Shown here: piece by piece, positions 52,683 to 60,520 of the stretch | How the letters are laid out: every line of letters starts with the position of its first letter | How positions within the stretch are numbered: position 1 is the stretch's first letter | Source: DASSUC01 sp035650075 | Lineage (GTDB): Bacteria; Actinomycetota; Actinomycetes; Mycobacteriales; Micromonosporaceae | Length of the DNA: 64,000 nt | NCBI GenBank assembly: GCA_035650075.1 | Contig: DASRII010000526.1 | Location: forward strand, 1 to 64,000 | Direction: 5' to 3' | The notes under the pieces: generated by a model | The model's input: the letters and a program-made list of their open reading frames with translations, nothing else | The model's database searches: none | Told to the model about the DNA's origin: nothing | Program-made: the position numbers and the translations under genes

Positions 52683-53600
52683 TCAGGCGTTGACGACGAC
52701 CACCTCGTACGCCGGGGCGGTCGGTGGGATGCCGGTGTCGAAATGAGCGTTGACCGCGGCGATCCGGGCACCGAACAGCGCCGCCGTCGTCGGTACACCG
52801 AAGTTGTCGCTGGTGATGACCTTCTCCAGAGTTCCGCTGCCGAGGCTCGCGTCGAGCCGCCACCTGCTGATCAGGTTGTTGGCGTTCTGTACCGCCCACA
52901 GCCGGTGGCCGGCGAGCTGGATACCGTCCACATTGGGCACTTCGACGCCGGCGATGAGCGTACTGGCGCCGGTGGACGGGTCGACCGTGTAGAGCCTGCC
53001 GTGGAACGAGTGGGCCACGATGAGCGTACGGCCGTTCGGGGCGGCCTGGATCCCGTTGAGGTTGAAGGCACCGCTGGTGTCCGCGGCCGGACCGGTGAGG
53101 TTCAACGTGCGGAAGGATCCGGGCGTACCGTGCCGATCCACCGGTACGAAGTACAGCTTCGCCTGCGTCGAGTCCGTGAACCAGGCACCGCCGGCGGTGA
53201 CCGCCACATCGTTGACGAACGAGCCGGATGTCGCGAACTGGTAACTAGCTACGGACGCGCCGGTCCGCAGGTCGTAGACGAAGCCCTGCCCCGAGGCGCC
53301 ACCGGCCACGAACAGCAGACCGTGCCGGACGCTGGCCGCCATGCCGACCGCCATCCGGCCGGCGGGCGCGTCGATGAACAGCTCCGCTGTGCCACGCCTG
53401 ATGTCGCCGCGGAAGATGTCGCCCCCGAAGAGGTCACCGGCGTAGAAGGTCGACCCGGCTCCGGCGGCGATGCCCTCCGCCGAGCTGGCGCCCGGCAGCA
53501 CGATGACCGTCTCCGATCTTGTCGCCGTGGCCGGCCCGGCCAGACCGACGACGAGCGCCAGCACCGTCAACGGCAGGGAAAGGTACCGAAATATTCGCAT
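52683..53600 (-). CDS. Secreted SMP-30/NHL-like beta-propeller protein
   Basis: 305 residues. Signal peptide 1-26 (ends GPATA), then repeated blades such as FVNDVAVTAGGAWFTDS and FNLNGIQAAPNGRTLIVAHS, characteristic of the SMP-30/gluconolactonase-like superfamily. Metal-binding Asn/Asp positions can be placed (VNDV, NGIQ) but the substrate is unknown. It is the last gene of the minus-strand run that starts with the PBP. Confidence 0.82.
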   Translation of the reverse strand: MRIFRYLSLPLTVLALVVGLAGPATATRSETVIVLPGASSAEGIAAGAGSTFYAGDLFGGDIFRGDIRRGTAELFIDAPAGRMAVGMAASVRHGLLFVAGGASGQGFVYDLRTGASVASYQFATSGSFVNDVAVTAGGAWFTDSTQAKLYFVPVDRHGTPGSFRTLNLTGPAADTSGAFNLNGIQAAPNGRTLIVAHSFHGRLYTVDPSTGASTLIAGVEVPNVDGIQLAGHRLWAVQNANNLISRWRLDASLGSGTLEKVITSDNFGVPTTAALFGARIAAVNAHFDTGIPPTAPAYEVVVVNA

Positions 53601-53609
53601 TCTCCAATC

Positions 53610-56600
53610 CTACGGGGTGCGTCCCGCGCTCGGCGCGACGGCCGGGGTGGCCATGGGTTGCTTTGCCGGATCGAGGCCCATGGCCGCGGTCGCGTCGACG
53701 ATGAACTGACGCCAGATCGGTGCGGCGTGGCTGGATCCCGTGACTTCGTACTTGCCGTCCGCGGTCCGTAGCGCGTGCCCGTCGGTCGTACCGAGCCAGA
53801 CCGCCACGGCGAGCGCTCGGGTGTAGCCGACCATCCAGGTGTGCGCGTTGCGATTGATGTTCTCCGCCGACTGCCACGTCCCGGTCTTGCCCGCGGCGAC
53901 CCACCCGTTGGGCAGCCGCGCCGACGGTACCTGGCTCAGCGTCCAGTTGAGTTCGGCGAGCTGTCCCGGGCTGAGACCGACGTCGGATTGCGTGAGCTGT
54001 TCGCTGTACACCCGGTCACCACGCTTGGTCACTTCCTTCACGAAGTGGGCCTGGGCGCGCTTGCCCCCGGCCGCGAAAGTCGCCATACCGTTGGCGTTGT
54101 CGAGCACGGTGATGCCGTACTGTCCGATGCCCACCTCGGTCGTGAAACCCTGGGCCAGTTCGGTCAGCTCCTTGTTCCGCAGATCCACCCGCGTCGCCTC
54201 GGCCTTACCGAGCCGGTCGGACCACATGGAGTCGATGCCGGCTCGCCGGGCCATGTCGATGACACTCGCCGTGCCGAGGCGTTCGGTGAGTTCGAAGAAC
54301 GTGACGTTCAGCGAGGCGACGGTGGCTTCCCAGAGTGTGCAGTGCGGTTGGCACTTCGCGGTGGTGGAATTGCGGATCGGCCCCGCCTTCGTGGCGCGGG
54401 TGCGGCCGCTCGCCGGAAACTCCTTCGTGGCCGGCGAATCCCAACGCGACGTTATCGGGATACCTTCACGTAACGCCTCCGCCAGGTCGTAGATCTTGAA
54501 CGACGAACCCGGTGGGTGTTGTCCGAAGCCACGCGGACGGCCGCTGTCGTCGTAGAACCAACCGGCGTGGTCCGCGCCCGTCCCGCTGCGTCCGCCGTAA
54601 TAGGCCAGGATCCGCCCGGTGCCGGGTTCGACCGCCACGAGCGCCGCCTGCCAGTTGGCCGGCTGTCCCTGTACCGCGACAGGCGCCGTCACCCGCCGGA
54701 TGTCCGCTGCCGCCTCGGCGGCCTCCTGGGCGCGCCGGTCGATCGTCGTGACGATCCGGTACCCGCCGCTGAGTATGTGGTCGACCGGCTTGTTGCGGAA
54801 GGTCGCGCTCTGCCGCAGCTCACTCATGACGTGACTGGCGATCAGCCCGGTCGGTTGGTCCATTCCGGACAGTCCGGCGAGCGTCGTGATGTCCCGCACG
54901 GTGGGGTAGTCGAGCGCGTCGGCATCCGCCTGCGTCAGGTAGCCGAGTTCGATCATCCCCGCTCTGACGTACTCCCATCGCGTCCGGGAGTTCGCCGCGG
55001 CGGTCCCACCGCGGGCCGGGTCGTAGCCCGGCTCCCTGTCCGGATTCACCGGACTCGGTTCGGGCTGCTTCACCAGCGACGCGAGGAGCATCGCCTCGGC
55101 CACCGTGACCCGGCGCTCCGGCGGTGCGCTCAGGCTCGCTGACTTCCCGAAGAACGCCTGTGCCGCAGCCTCGACACCGTACGCGCCCCGACCGAACGGA
55201 ACCGTGTTGAGGTAGAACGCCAGGATCTCCTTCTTGGAGTATTTGTCGTCGAGCTTCCAGGCGATGACGGCCTCGCGCAGCTTCCGCGAGTACGTGAGTC
55301 CCTCGAGGTCGGCGGCGATGCGCGCGTACTGCTGGGTGATGGTCGAGGCGCCCTGCGGCTTGCCACCGGCCACGTTGTGCCACGCCGCGCGGAGCACACC
55401 GGTGAGGTCGATTCCGTCGTGGATCCAGAACGACCGGTCCTCCGCGGCGACGATGGCCTGTTTCACGGGCTCGACCATGTCGTCGTAGGCCAGTATCGTG
55501 CGGGTCTCCTTGCCCAGCTTCGCCATCGGCGTCCGGCCGTCGGCGAAATACACCATCGTGGACTCGGGCAGTTCCAGCTCGGCCGGAGTCGGTACCGCGT
55601 CCGCGTAGTAGACACCTCCCCCGAGGCCGCCGAGTCCCAGGAACACCGCGACGAGAAACGCGATCGCGATCCGGCGGCGACGCCTGCGCCGGGCCCGTTC
55701 CTGTGCCAGCAACCGCAGGACGGTCCGGCGCTCGGTCACCCGGCGTTGGGCCGCCGTGCGCCGCCGCGCCTCTCGCTGGGCCGCCTGCTTGGCGGCGGTC
55801 AGGCGCTGCGCCTCGGCGAGCAGGATGGCTTCCCAGTGCCGGGTCTCCTCCCGTTCCGAGCGGAGGCGCTCGGCCTTGGCCAACCGGCGGTCGTACCGGA
55901 AGATGGCCAGCCGTCGCTCCGGCGCCCGGACCACGCGGTGGTACAGCCGTGCGTGCGTGGCCCCTATCCGGTGGAGCGCCGCGTCGGCGTAGGACATCTC
56001 CCGGTTCGCGAACCGGCGGAACGGTGCGGTGTGCCGGTCGACGGTACGGGCTACGACCGTCCACAGTGCACGGAGTCGTGCCACCACCGGGCGGGCCGCG
56101 GAGCGGAGGGTCGCCGCCTGGGCCGCCGTGATACGGCGAAGTGCGGTACGCGCGTGAGCGGTTTCGCGGGCGGCGGCTCGGCCGGATGCGGCGGCCAGTC
56201 GTACGGCGGCGCGGCCGGAGGCCGACGAGGTGCGGCGGACGACAGCGGCATGGGTTGCCGCGACGCGGCGAAGTGCCGTGCGTGCGTGGTCGGCCTCGCG
56301 GGCGGTGGCTCGGCCTATGGCGATGGCGCCGCGTGCTGTGGCTCGGCGTACCCCCATGGCTGATCGCGCGGCGGCTCGGCCGGACGCGGTGGCCAGTCGC
56401 GCGGCGGCTCGGCCGGAGGCCGACGGGGCGCGGCGGACGACAGCGGCATGGGTTCCCGCGATGCGGCGAAGTGCGATGCGCGCGTAAGTGCCCTCCCGAG
56501 CAGCGGCGCGACGTACCGCGACGGCTCCGCGTGCTGTGGCTCGGCGTACCCCCATGGCTGATCGCGCGGCGGCTCGGCCGGACGCGGATAGGGTGCGGCG

Positions 56601-56888
56601 GACGACGGCGGCGTGGGTTGCGGCGACGCGGCGAAGTGCCGTGCGTGCGTGGTCGGTTTCGCGGGCGGTGGCTCGGCCTATGGCGACGGCGCCGCGCGCC
56701 GTGGCCCGTCCGGATGCCGTTGCGATCCGCTTGGCCGCGCGCCGCACCGCGATGCCACCGCGCGCGGCAGCCCGGCCGGCGGCGCGCCCGAGCACGGCCG
56801 CCCATCGAGCCGAGCTACGAAGCACCGTCCTTGCGAGACGGAGGGCGGCGACCCACCAGGGAACCCCACCGTCGATTCCATCGCCCAT
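53610..56888 (-). CDS. Class A penicillin-binding protein with Arg/Ala repeat N-terminus
   Basis: 1092 residues. Residues 1-405 are cytoplasmic, extremely Arg/Ala-rich, with five copies of a THA-containing unit (ARTALRRVAATHAAVVRR and variants). A membrane segment lies at about 407-427. The glycosyltransferase-51 domain follows with EDRSFWIHDG and GASTITQQYARI, then the transpeptidase domain with SSFK (catalytic Ser-x-x-Lys), SLN and KTGT. It polymerises and cross-links peptidoglycan. A typical PBP1 cytoplasmic tail is far shorter, so the N-terminal part is an unusual addition. ATG 56888 is the only start that keeps it; internal starts would remove repeats. Confidence 0.9.
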   Translation of the reverse strand: MGDGIDGGVPWWVAALRLARTVLRSSARWAAVLGRAAGRAAARGGIAVRRAAKRIATASGRATARGAVAIGRATARETDHARTALRRVAATHAAVVRRTLSASGRAAARSAMGVRRATARGAVAVRRAAAREGTYARIALRRIAGTHAAVVRRAPSASGRAAARLATASGRAAARSAMGVRRATARGAIAIGRATAREADHARTALRRVAATHAAVVRRTSSASGRAAVRLAAASGRAAARETAHARTALRRITAAQAATLRSAARPVVARLRALWTVVARTVDRHTAPFRRFANREMSYADAALHRIGATHARLYHRVVRAPERRLAIFRYDRRLAKAERLRSEREETRHWEAILLAEAQRLTAAKQAAQREARRRTAAQRRVTERRTVLRLLAQERARRRRRRRIAIAFLVAVFLGLGGLGGGVYYADAVPTPAELELPESTMVYFADGRTPMAKLGKETRTILAYDDMVEPVKQAIVAAEDRSFWIHDGIDLTGVLRAAWHNVAGGKPQGASTITQQYARIAADLEGLTYSRKLREAVIAWKLDDKYSKKEILAFYLNTVPFGRGAYGVEAAAQAFFGKSASLSAPPERRVTVAEAMLLASLVKQPEPSPVNPDREPGYDPARGGTAAANSRTRWEYVRAGMIELGYLTQADADALDYPTVRDITTLAGLSGMDQPTGLIASHVMSELRQSATFRNKPVDHILSGGYRIVTTIDRRAQEAAEAAADIRRVTAPVAVQGQPANWQAALVAVEPGTGRILAYYGGRSGTGADHAGWFYDDSGRPRGFGQHPPGSSFKIYDLAEALREGIPITSRWDSPATKEFPASGRTRATKAGPIRNSTTAKCQPHCTLWEATVASLNVTFFELTERLGTASVIDMARRAGIDSMWSDRLGKAEATRVDLRNKELTELAQGFTTEVGIGQYGITVLDNANGMATFAAGGKRAQAHFVKEVTKRGDRVYSEQLTQSDVGLSPGQLAELNWTLSQVPSARLPNGWVAAGKTGTWQSAENINRNAHTWMVGYTRALAVAVWLGTTDGHALRTADGKYEVTGSSHAAPIWRQFIVDATAAMGLDPAKQPMATPAVAPSAGRTP
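55929..56693 (-). repeat. Direct repeat array in the PBP gene
   Basis: Units at 56529-56693, 56331-56528 and 56169-56330 are close DNA copies (165-198 bp), followed by a partial unit (56103-56168) and a diverged one at 55929-56003. They encode the Arg/Ala-rich cytoplasmic domain. Near-identity of units 1-2 points to recent duplication. Confidence 0.75.
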
Positions 56889-56999
56889 AAATCAAGATTT
56901 TCCGAGCGCCGGACGCTTCTCACGACCGGTGACACGGCCGACATTTTGTCGCGCGCAAAAACACTACTATCACCACAGAATGGGTATTATCCGGCAAGT
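56889..56999 (-). promoter_or_regulatory. AT-rich PBP upstream region
   Basis: 111 bp, lower in GC than its surroundings, between APH-like and PBP genes. On the minus strand it offers TAATAC and TATCAC as possible -10 boxes. No dyad seen. Confidence 0.4.
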
Positions 57000-57905
57000 T
57001 CACTCACCATCGTGGACATTGCGTAGCCCGTTCGTCGCCGCAAGCACCTGCGCCAGCGCGTGGGAGGCCTGGCGGATCATTCCGGGATTGGTGTCCCAGT
57101 AGTACGGCAGTGCCACGACCGCCTGGCAGAGCGCCCAGCCACGGCCGCGTAACCAGGACGCGTCGTCGACGGCGAGTTCGGCCCGGAATCGCTGCCGGCT
57201 CTCGCCGGCGAACACATTCCACGCCGCCTGCAGGTCGCATGCGGGATCGCCGACGTTCAGGCCGAAGTCGATGACCGCTGACAGGCGGCCGTCGACGACG
57301 AGCAGGTTTCCCGGCAGCAGGTCACCGTGTAGCCACACGTCCCGGCCGGCCCAGGCCGGCGCGTCGAGCGACTCCTCCCAGGAGCGGAGCGCGGCACGGC
57401 CGTCGATCCGGTTGCCAAGCTCCACAATGGACCGTCGGACGTTCTCGTCGTTCTCCGCGAGCGGCGCGCCGCGTGCTCCGGGACGTCGTGGAGGCGCACC
57501 GGTCGTGTCGATCCGCCGTAGCGCGTTGACGAACGCGGCAAGGTCGATGGCCGCCCGCTCGAGGTCGACGAGCGTGCCGTTGGCGTTGTCACCGGGCAAC
57601 CAGGTGTACACCGACCAGGCGAACGGATAGCCCTCGGCGGGACGCCCCATCGCCAGCGGCTGCGGAACCGCGAGCGGCAGGTGCGCCGCGAGCTTCGGCA
57701 GCCACGTCGCCTCCTTGACGGCCTGCCCGGTGGCCCATCCGATGCGCGGTAGCCGGACGGCCAGGTGAGCGCCGAGGCGGTAGATGTCGTGATCGGTCCC
57801 GTACGACTCGACGGGCACGATCCGCAGCTGGGCCCATTGCGGGAACTGACCGGCGAGCAGCCGGCGTACGAGCGCGACGTCGGTCCGGATCTCATCTGCG
57901 TGCAT
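57000..57905 (-). CDS. Aminoglycoside phosphotransferase-family kinase
   Basis: 301 residues. Brenner motif VWLHGDLLPGNLLV (HGD-x4-N), metal motif VIDFGLNVGDPACDL and N-lobe IYRLGAHLAVRLPRI are all present. Such APH-fold proteins phosphorylate aminoglycosides, sugars or other small alcohols; no resistance should be assumed. ATG 57905 fits homologues; GTG 57917 is an alternative that overlaps the response-regulator scrap. Confidence 0.9.
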   Translation of the reverse strand: MHADEIRTDVALVRRLLAGQFPQWAQLRIVPVESYGTDHDIYRLGAHLAVRLPRIGWATGQAVKEATWLPKLAAHLPLAVPQPLAMGRPAEGYPFAWSVYTWLPGDNANGTLVDLERAAIDLAAFVNALRRIDTTGAPPRRPGARGAPLAENDENVRRSIVELGNRIDGRAALRSWEESLDAPAWAGRDVWLHGDLLPGNLLVVDGRLSAVIDFGLNVGDPACDLQAAWNVFAGESRQRFRAELAVDDASWLRGRGWALCQAVVALPYYWDTNPGMIRQASHALAQVLAATNGLRNVHDGE

Positions 57906-57916
57906 CCTGGTCGACA

Positions 57917-57982
57917 CTACGCGATCCGGTAGCCCACTCCCGGAGTCGTCGTGATGATGGGTGGCTCGCCCAGCCGCAGGTG
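57917..57982 (-). pseudogene. C-terminal scrap of an OmpR-family response regulator
   Basis: Reading PPIITTTPGVGYRIA then a stop, this matches the last strand-turn (T-x-x-GxGY) of Trans_reg_C domains. Only about 21 codons remain, squeezed between the APH-like gene and the DUF1963-like gene. No helix-turn-helix is left. Confidence 0.45.
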
Positions 57983-57983
57983 C

Positions 57984-58883
57984 CTATTGCATCGTCGTCC
58001 GATGTGGATGGTCGAACGACCGCGGACAGTAGAAGATCCATAGCGTGTAGCCGCGACCGATCTGAACCGACGTCGGGTCGCGGTCGTCCCCGCCCGCCGC
58101 GAGGAGCAGCCGCATGTCGCTACCGCACTCGCAGATCATCGGTTGCGGGTCGGTCAGGCTCCAGTCGGCGAAGCCGCCCATCTTCCAGCCGCGCGCGATA
58201 GCCAGGTCGCCGTAGCTCTGTCCGCTCGGCCGGTCGTTGTCCCACTCGCGGACCCGGTGGGCGAGGTCGCCGGGCAGCAGATCGCGGTACGGGTACTCGG
58301 CCACCTGCTCCGGATGCAGGACGCACGGATCGGGCAGGTAATACCCGCTCTCCATCACGGCCGGCTCGGGCACGTCGGTGAGCACGTCGACGACGTCGGC
58401 GCTGCGCCGCCACCGCAATGTGACCTCCGGTAGGTAGAGCGGGAGGTGGTCCAGCGGGCACCACAGCACCTGCAGGACGTCGGCGTCCGGCGGGCCGAGG
58501 AAACCCGGCACGTCCTTGCGGTACAGCTGTGCCACGGCGAGCAACCACGCCGGCTGCCCACCGGGCGGCGGTGGCTCGTCCGCCTCGCGGAGTGCGGCCC
58601 GCTCCTCGTCGGTCAGTTGCAGTTGCTCGCCGGGGCGGGTCCGGGCCCAGGCCGCCGCGAGGGTCCGGCGCCGCAGCCGCTCGCCGTCGGGCCGGCGTGG
58701 GTCGCCGACGGGCTCGTGCTCGGCCGGGCACACGGGCCACGGCTCGGTGGCCGGCCAGAGCAGCGGACCGCCGATCGAGCTGTCGGTCACGGCGGGCGTG
58801 CCGGGCGTCGGGTGCAACCTGGTCGCCGTACCGGCATGCGCGCGCAGGTCCGGAAGCAGCTCGGCGAGATCGGTGCGTGTCAT
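57984..58883 (-). CDS. Conserved hypothetical protein, DUF1963-like C-terminus
   Basis: 299 residues. WPVCPAEHEP near the start and a C-terminal core with MICECGSDMRLLLAAGG and GRGYTLWIFYCP recall YwqG/DUF1963 proteins of unknown function; paired Cys residues (CECG) might bind metal. ATG 58883 overlaps the stop of the 546-residue gene, so it belongs to the same unit as the unknown genes upstream. Confidence 0.6.
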   Translation of the reverse strand: MTRTDLAELLPDLRAHAGTATRLHPTPGTPAVTDSSIGGPLLWPATEPWPVCPAEHEPVGDPRRPDGERLRRRTLAAAWARTRPGEQLQLTDEERAALREADEPPPPGGQPAWLLAVAQLYRKDVPGFLGPPDADVLQVLWCPLDHLPLYLPEVTLRWRRSADVVDVLTDVPEPAVMESGYYLPDPCVLHPEQVAEYPYRDLLPGDLAHRVREWDNDRPSGQSYGDLAIARGWKMGGFADWSLTDPQPMICECGSDMRLLLAAGGDDRDPTSVQIGRGYTLWIFYCPRSFDHPHRTTMQ

Positions 58884-60520
58884 TGCTCCAGGATGTCGTA
58901 CCGCAGCCCAGACGAGCCCTCGCCGAAGCCCGGTGCCTTGACCCGGGCCCGCCACACCACGACCGCGCGTCCGCCGGTGACCAGCCGGTCCTGCCGGGTC
59001 AGGTGCAGGCCCTCGCGCAGCGCCTCCTCGTCGGCGATCGCGGTACCGGGGTCGTGCGGCACGATCCGGCCCCGGACCCCCTCGTCGCCCACGCCGATCG
59101 CCTCCGGCGGCACCTCGGCCAGCCGCAGCAACGGCCGGCCGCCGTCGCCGGTCGCGCTCATCAGCGGGTACCAGTAGTCGGGCAGTGCCGTGCCGAGGCG
59201 GTACCGCAGTCGCTCGGCGGCCCGACCACCGGCGTCGAACGCGGGGTCGGTGGGCGGCCGCAGCCGTAGGTAACGCTGGTACCGGTCGACCGGCTCACCG
59301 TCCCCGTCCCGTGTCGTGCGCTCCACCAACCAGGCCAGGTTCGCCAGCTCGTCACGGACCACGAGAACGTCCTCTATGGACGGTCCGGCCAGCGGTGCCG
59401 GCGACGGCGGTACCAGCAGCCGCATCCCCGCGCCGGCAGCCGGATCCGGGTCGGTGCTCGTCAGCTCCCACATCCGCCAGGGACCGCGACCGCCGTCGAC
59501 GGCCGCGACGGCCGGTACCTCGGTGGTGGTACCGAACGTGTCAGTGACGGTCAGCCGGGCGATGACGGTGACGCCGGCCGGTACGGCCAGCGGTACGAGG
59601 AACCAGTCGTTGGCGTACTGGTGCGCGAACGACACGAGGACGGCGTGTGCGGCATCGGTGCCGGCTAACGTGTCGAGGTTGACGTCGCCGTCCTCCAACT
59701 CCCAGAAACGCGGCCGGGGCATGCCGGGGTACGTGACCGGTACCGGATGGACCTCGACCGCTGCGGGCTGCTCGCCCGATCCCGTGGACGGGTCGAGGTC
59801 GGCGCGGTCGAAGGTGTACCACTCGATGCCGGATCCGTCGTACTCGTCCGCCGGCAGCGCCGTGGTGGCCTGCGGTAGCCGTGCGGTGAGGCGGAACCGG
59901 TACTCGAGCCGCTCCGGGTCCCACGCGGCGGGGGCCGGATCGGCGCCGGTACCGACGACGGCGTCGGCGAGCCAACCGAGCCACGCCCGGCAGGCTCCCT
60001 CCACCCCGGCGGCCGAGCCCGGTGGGAGGCCGGGGATCGCCGGCATCGTGCCGCTGTCCCCGCGTACGCCGAGCGCCGCCACGAGCGTGTGGTAGAGCGG
60101 TCGCGGATCGGGTATCCGGCGGACGAACGGTTGGATCCGTAGGCCGGCGTCGGTCGGGGCGAACGGGAACGCCGCAGCGAGCGCGGTCCGAGCCGTCGCC
60201 ACGCCGGCGTCGACGAGCCGCCTGCCGAGGTCGCTGGCCAGCTCGACGAGCCGGCCGAGGTCGAGGTCGTCGATGCGGGGTCGCGGCTCGGCCTCGACGA
60301 GTGGCTCGATGGCGGTGACCGGTCCGTCCATCCACAGTGGAGCGGTGGCCGCTCCCAGCCGCACCTGGATCGGCGAGCCCGCGTCGTCGGCGACGAACCC
60401 GCGGGTCTGCCACTGTCTGGCCAGCAACCACAGCGGATCGCGTACCGGTGCGGACAGCGCCTCTTCGCGGCTCTCCGGCGTCGACGCGGTGGACACGGGA
60501 CGCAGGCTCAGGTCAGGCAT
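58880..60520 (-). CDS. Large protein of unknown function (DPLWLLARQWQ family)
   Basis: 546 residues, soluble, no signal peptide. N-terminal RDPLWLLARQWQTRGFVADD is a striking conserved-looking signature; later FWELEDGDVNLDTLAG and FAHQYANDWFLVPL suggest a beta-rich fold. No enzyme motif or known domain was recognised. It overlaps the upstream 741-residue gene by 8 bases and the downstream DUF1963-like gene by 4. Confidence 0.7.
   Translation of the reverse strand: MPDLSLRPVSTASTPESREEALSAPVRDPLWLLARQWQTRGFVADDAGSPIQVRLGAATAPLWMDGPVTAIEPLVEAEPRPRIDDLDLGRLVELASDLGRRLVDAGVATARTALAAAFPFAPTDAGLRIQPFVRRIPDPRPLYHTLVAALGVRGDSGTMPAIPGLPPGSAAGVEGACRAWLGWLADAVVGTGADPAPAAWDPERLEYRFRLTARLPQATTALPADEYDGSGIEWYTFDRADLDPSTGSGEQPAAVEVHPVPVTYPGMPRPRFWELEDGDVNLDTLAGTDAAHAVLVSFAHQYANDWFLVPLAVPAGVTVIARLTVTDTFGTTTEVPAVAAVDGGRGPWRMWELTSTDPDPAAGAGMRLLVPPSPAPLAGPSIEDVLVVRDELANLAWLVERTTRDGDGEPVDRYQRYLRLRPPTDPAFDAGGRAAERLRYRLGTALPDYWYPLMSATGDGGRPLLRLAEVPPEAIGVGDEGVRGRIVPHDPGTAIADEEALREGLHLTRQDRLVTGGRAVVVWRARVKAPGFGEGSSGLRYDILEQ

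Noticed and set aside
56141..56890. Plus-strand Arg/Gly-rich frame over the PBP repeats
   Set aside because: Shadow of repetitive GC-rich DNA; the minus frame runs unbroken into the PBP catalytic domains.
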